DNA of 64,000 nucleotides, from assembly GCA_963718635.1 (NCBI GenBank), contig OY970367.1, positions 4,340,001-4,404,000 of the forward strand. Direction: 5' to 3'. Positions 61,639 to 64,000 of the stretch are shown one piece after another. Within the stretch, counting starts at the first letter, position 1; every line of letters starts with the position of its first letter. The position numbers and the translations under genes were made by a program. The stretch comes from JAIOQJ01 sp963718635 (lineage in GTDB: Bacteria; Planctomycetota; Planctomycetia; Gemmatales; Gemmataceae). Under the pieces are notes generated by a model. The model searched no databases. It was not told the origin of the DNA and was given only the letters and a program-made list of their open reading frames with translations.

Positions 61639-62907
61639 CTATTTCTTCGCCGCCGGCGCCTTGGCAGCGACCGGCGCTTCATCGAGGATCTTCGTAACAC
61701 GGCCGGAACCGACCGTCTTGCCGCCTTCGCGTATGGCGAAGCGCAGGCCGACGTCCATGGCGACCGGCATTTCCGGAAGCAGTTCCACGGTGACGTGGAC
61801 ATTGTCGCCGGGCACGCACATTTCGGCCTTCGCGCCATCGGTCGCACGCAGTTCGGTGATCGAACCGGTTACGTCCGTGGTGCGGAAGTAGAACTGCGGC
61901 TTGTAGCCGGCGAAGAACGGCGTATGGCGCCCGCCTTCTTCCTTCGACAAGACGTAGATCTGGGCCTCGAAGCGGGTGTGCGGGGTAATGCTGCCCGGCT
62001 TCGCGATGACCTGGCCGCGTTCGATGCCGTCGCGTTCGATGCCTCGGAGCAAGGCGCCGACGTTGTCGCCGGCGATGGCGAATTCGAGAGTCTTGTTGAA
62101 CATTTCAAGGCCGGTGATGACCGTCTTGATGTTGTCCTTACGCAGGCCGATGATCTCGACATCGTCGCCGACCTTCGCCTTGCCGCGCTCGATACGACCG
62201 GTGGCCACGGTGCCACGGCCTTTGATCGAGAAGACGTCTTCGACCGACATCAACAGCGGCTTGTCTTCTTCACGCTGCGGCAGCGGGATATAGCTGTCGA
62301 GCGCTTCCATCAGTGCATCGATCGACTTCGAGCCGGGGCCGGCGTCGTTGGTCGGGTTCTCGAGCGCGTCCTTCGATTGGCCGCGGATGATCGGCACTTC
62401 GTCGCCGGGGAACTCGTACTTGTTCAGCAGGTCGCGCAGTTCGTATTCGACGAGGTCGAGCAATTCCGGATCGTCGACCGTATCAACCTTGTTCATAAAG
62501 ACGACAATGCGCGGCACACCGACCTGACGCGCGAGCAACAAGTGCTCTTTGGTCTGAGGCATCGGGCCATCGTTGGCGGCAACGACGAGGATCGCCCCGT
62601 CCATCTGGGCGGCGCCGGTGATCATGTTCTTGATATAGTCGGCGTGACCCGGGCAATCGATGTGGGCATAGTGCCGCGCGGGCGTCTCGTACTCGACGTG
62701 CGAAACGGCGATCGTCACCGTCTTGTTGGCGTCGCGGACGATACCGCCCTTGGCGATATCCGCGTAGCTTTTGACATCCTTCAACTTATTCTTGTAAGCC
62801 TGCCGTGCCAGGATAGCCGCGGTGAGTGTGGTTTTGCCATGGTCGATGTGACCGATGGTGCCAACGTTCACGTGCGGTTTGTCCCGCAGAAATACTCCCT
62901 TTGCCAT
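61639..62907 (-). CDS. tuf: elongation factor Tu
   Basis: A 422-residue protein delivering aminoacyl-tRNA. The P-loop is GHIDHGKTT, then DCPGHADYIKNMITGAAQMD and the NKVD motif follow. Domains 2 and 3 are normal (GRGTVATGRIERG, HTPFFAGYKPQFYFRTTDVT). Switch I is odd: between Tyr48 and Val65 it reads ADIAKGGIVRDANKTVTIAV in place of the usual IDxAPEEKxRGITI. The conserved Arg-Gly is missing and the loop is two residues longer, while the key Thr is retained. The C-terminus has an extra Ala/Lys tail. Confidence 0.98.
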   Translation of the reverse strand: MAKGVFLRDKPHVNVGTIGHIDHGKTTLTAAILARQAYKNKLKDVKSYADIAKGGIVRDANKTVTIAVSHVEYETPARHYAHIDCPGHADYIKNMITGAAQMDGAILVVAANDGPMPQTKEHLLLARQVGVPRIVVFMNKVDTVDDPELLDLVEYELRDLLNKYEFPGDEVPIIRGQSKDALENPTNDAGPGSKSIDALMEALDSYIPLPQREEDKPLLMSVEDVFSIKGRGTVATGRIERGKAKVGDDVEIIGLRKDNIKTVITGLEMFNKTLEFAIAGDNVGALLRGIERDGIERGQVIAKPGSITPHTRFEAQIYVLSKEEGGRHTPFFAGYKPQFYFRTTDVTGSITELRATDGAKAEMCVPGDNVHVTVELLPEMPVAMDVGLRFAIREGGKTVGSGRVTKILDEAPVAAKAPAAKK

Positions 62908-63012
62908 TGCTGCTCCGAGGGGAAAGACGTTGAGGTTAAACCAATTTTGGCAGAGCGCAACCCATGCCGCGCTCCCCGACCATACGGGAACATTTTAACC
63001 TATCGATCCCGA

Positions 63013-63086
63013 AAGCTTCTGCTGGGATTTGAACCCAGGACCTCGTCCTTACCAAGGAAGCGCTCTACCGCTGAGCTACAGAAGCT
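63013..63086 (-). tRNA. tRNA-Thr (GGT)
   Basis: Acceptor AGCTTCT/AGAAGCT, anticodon loop TTGGTAA giving GGT, T-loop TTCAAAT. One mismatch in the anticodon stem. It is the last of four tRNAs before tuf, in the same order as the E. coli thrU-tyrU-glyT-thrT-tufB cluster. Confidence 0.93.
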
Positions 63087-63125
63087 TGACCAATTTGGAA
63101 TTCGGATTTCGGAATGCGGAATTAA

Positions 63126-63197
63126 AGCGGGCGATGGGATTCGAACCCACGACTACCTGCTTGGAAGGCAGGAACTCTACCACTGAGTTACACCCGC
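63126..63197 (-). tRNA. tRNA-Gly (TCC)
   Basis: Acceptor GCGGGTG/CGCCCGC with one wobble pair, anticodon loop CTTCCAA giving TCC, T-loop TTCGAAT, discriminator U. Confidence 0.96.
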
Positions 63198-63330
63198 TTC
63201 TCTGAACGCGGAATTCGGATTGCGGAATTCGGAATTAAAACCGTGCTCCGCATCAGACCCCGCATTCGCGACACAAATCCGACTGCTCCAATTCCAAATT
63301 CCGCATTCCGAATTCCGCAATTCTTTCGCA

Positions 63331-63413
63331 TGGGCGGAGAGGGATTCGAACCCCCGAACTCCGAAGAGGCCAGATTTACAGTCTGGTGCAATTGACCACT
63401 CTGCCATCCGCCC
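63331..63413 (-). tRNA. tRNA-Tyr (GTA)
   Basis: Acceptor GGGCGGA/TCCGCCC, anticodon loop CTGTAAA giving GTA, and a long variable arm (class II), T-loop TTCGAAT, discriminator A. Confidence 0.96.
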
Positions 63414-63435
63414 AAATAATACCGCTGCGATACAA

Positions 63436-63506
63436 AGCTCCCGGAGGGACTTGAACCCACAGCCTACGGTTTACAAAACCGTTGCTCCACCATTGAGCTA
63501 CAGGAG
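63436..63506 (-). tRNA. tRNA-Thr (TGT)
   Basis: Acceptor GCTCCTG/CGGGAGC with one wobble pair, anticodon arm ACGGT-TTTGTAA-ACCGT giving TGT, T-loop TTCAAGT with one mismatch in its stem. It is first in the tRNA cluster upstream of tuf. Confidence 0.9.
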
Positions 63507-63611
63507 CGTGCTCCGTTCCGAGAAATTATCACGATAGAAGTTGGAAAGTCCAGTGACAAGGTTAAATTCAAATGCCGGGCAATGGATGCGCTAGCGAACG
63601 CTGGTCGTTTT

Positions 63612-63682
63612 GGTGAGCCGAGAGCGTCAGCGACCGGAGATTTCAGGCGCTTTTCTCCAGTCGCTTACGCTCCTGGCTCGCC
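63612..63682. repeat. REP-like hairpin of the GCGTCAGCGACCGGAG family
   Basis: The arm GGTGAGCCGAGAGCGTCAGC... (63612-63639) pairs with 63655-63682 with few mismatches. It shares GAGCGTCAGCGACCGGAG with the hairpin in the flippase gene. It lies between the tRNA cluster and the partial gene at the right edge; the rest of 63507-63761 holds nothing recognised. Confidence 0.8.
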
Positions 63683-63761
63683 GAATCCCTTGGCTTACAG
63701 CATTGCCACTGCTTTCCAAGCGATCAACAATAGAGAGGGACAATACTGCTCTCGTATGGGT

Positions 63762-64000
63762 TCACTTTTCCAATATCTCGCGGACCTGACGCTCAACCTG
63801 TGGAGACCAGGTATAGACTCGTTCCACTCTAGACTGATCGCTTTCCGATGTTCCCGGGATAGCTACCACTCGGTAAGTACCATTTTCCGCACGGATTAAT
63901 GGAAGCAGCAACGTTTCCTCACCCGATGTCGGCAGACGCCTGTTGTCTGGCAATTCACAATAGCTCAGGTGTAAGTTGAAGTCTTTTTCTGGAATCGTGT
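63762..64000 (-). CDS. hypothetical protein, C-terminal fragment
   Basis: The frame is open from the right edge (TIPEKDFNLHLSYCELPDNR...) through TYRVVAIPGTSESDQSRVER and ends WSPQVERQVREILEK at 63762. An internal TTG at 63953 could be mistaken for a start, but the upstream codons look like protein. At least 79 residues are present. No family was recognised. It is on the same strand as the tRNA cluster but upstream of it. Confidence 0.5.
   Translation of the reverse strand, partial: TIPEKDFNLHLSYCELPDNRRLPTSGEETLLLPLIRAENGTYRVVAIPGTSESDQSRVERVYTWSPQVERQVREILEK

Noticed and set aside
61015..63186. 723-codon open frame antisense to secE, tRNA-Trp and tuf
   Set aside because: It runs through a tRNA gene and conserved genes on the other strand. 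It is a composition artefact.

Overview
The window looks like chromosomal DNA of a planctomycete (Planctomycetota, plausibly Gemmatales or a relative). The evidence is a very long secreted beta-propeller/HEAT protein ending in a PVC-type c-heme domain, a secreted Cys-type sulfatase, a CE15-like esterase, several Uma2-family proteins, an oversized SecE and an EF-Tu with an altered switch I. Taxonomy is inferred from gene content only.

Positions 1-18.5 kb form an accessory island ending at a tRNA-Phe gene. Its left part is defence-like. It holds the start of a helicase gene (minus strand), an XRE regulator with an ImmA/IrrE-type protease, and a divergent three-gene operon. That operon encodes a four-helix membrane protein, a ComEC-like metallo-beta-lactamase-fold protein and a single polypeptide fusing E2-like, E1-like and JAB/JAMM domains. 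The middle holds a decayed gene, a HEAT-repeat gene and a sigma-factor-like gene. The right part (11-18.4 kb) is an integrative element: a P-loop DNA-translocase-like ATPase, a replication-relaxation-like protein, small membrane proteins and lipoproteins, a PrimPol-like primase, an excisionase-like protein and a tyrosine recombinase beside tRNA-Phe.

From 18.7 to 46 kb the content is ordinary chromosome: the heme-binding propeller protein, recO, a BamD-like lipoprotein, an LptE-like lipoprotein, folP, a sulfatase, the CE15-like esterase, pxpB, glgB, a flippase, recA, phosphoglucomutase, an Imm52-like gene, hicBA, a PQQ-type propeller and cardiolipin synthase. The gaps are rich in hairpin repeats. 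A complete IS4-family element with a perfect 10-bp target duplication has split one such repeat.

From 63.5 down to 46 kb on the minus strand lies the translation/transcription cluster tRNA-Thr(UGU)-Tyr-Gly-Thr(GGU)-tuf-tRNA-Trp-secE-nusG-rplK-rplA-rplJ-rplL-rpoB-rpoC. Unusually, rpoB and rpoC are separated by four small accessory genes.

Many genes, including rpoB (three sites), rplL, nusG, recO and pgm, are broken by single-base indels although both halves are well conserved. I read most of these as sequencing or assembly errors. Such genes are given as one feature covering both frames, with the break noted.
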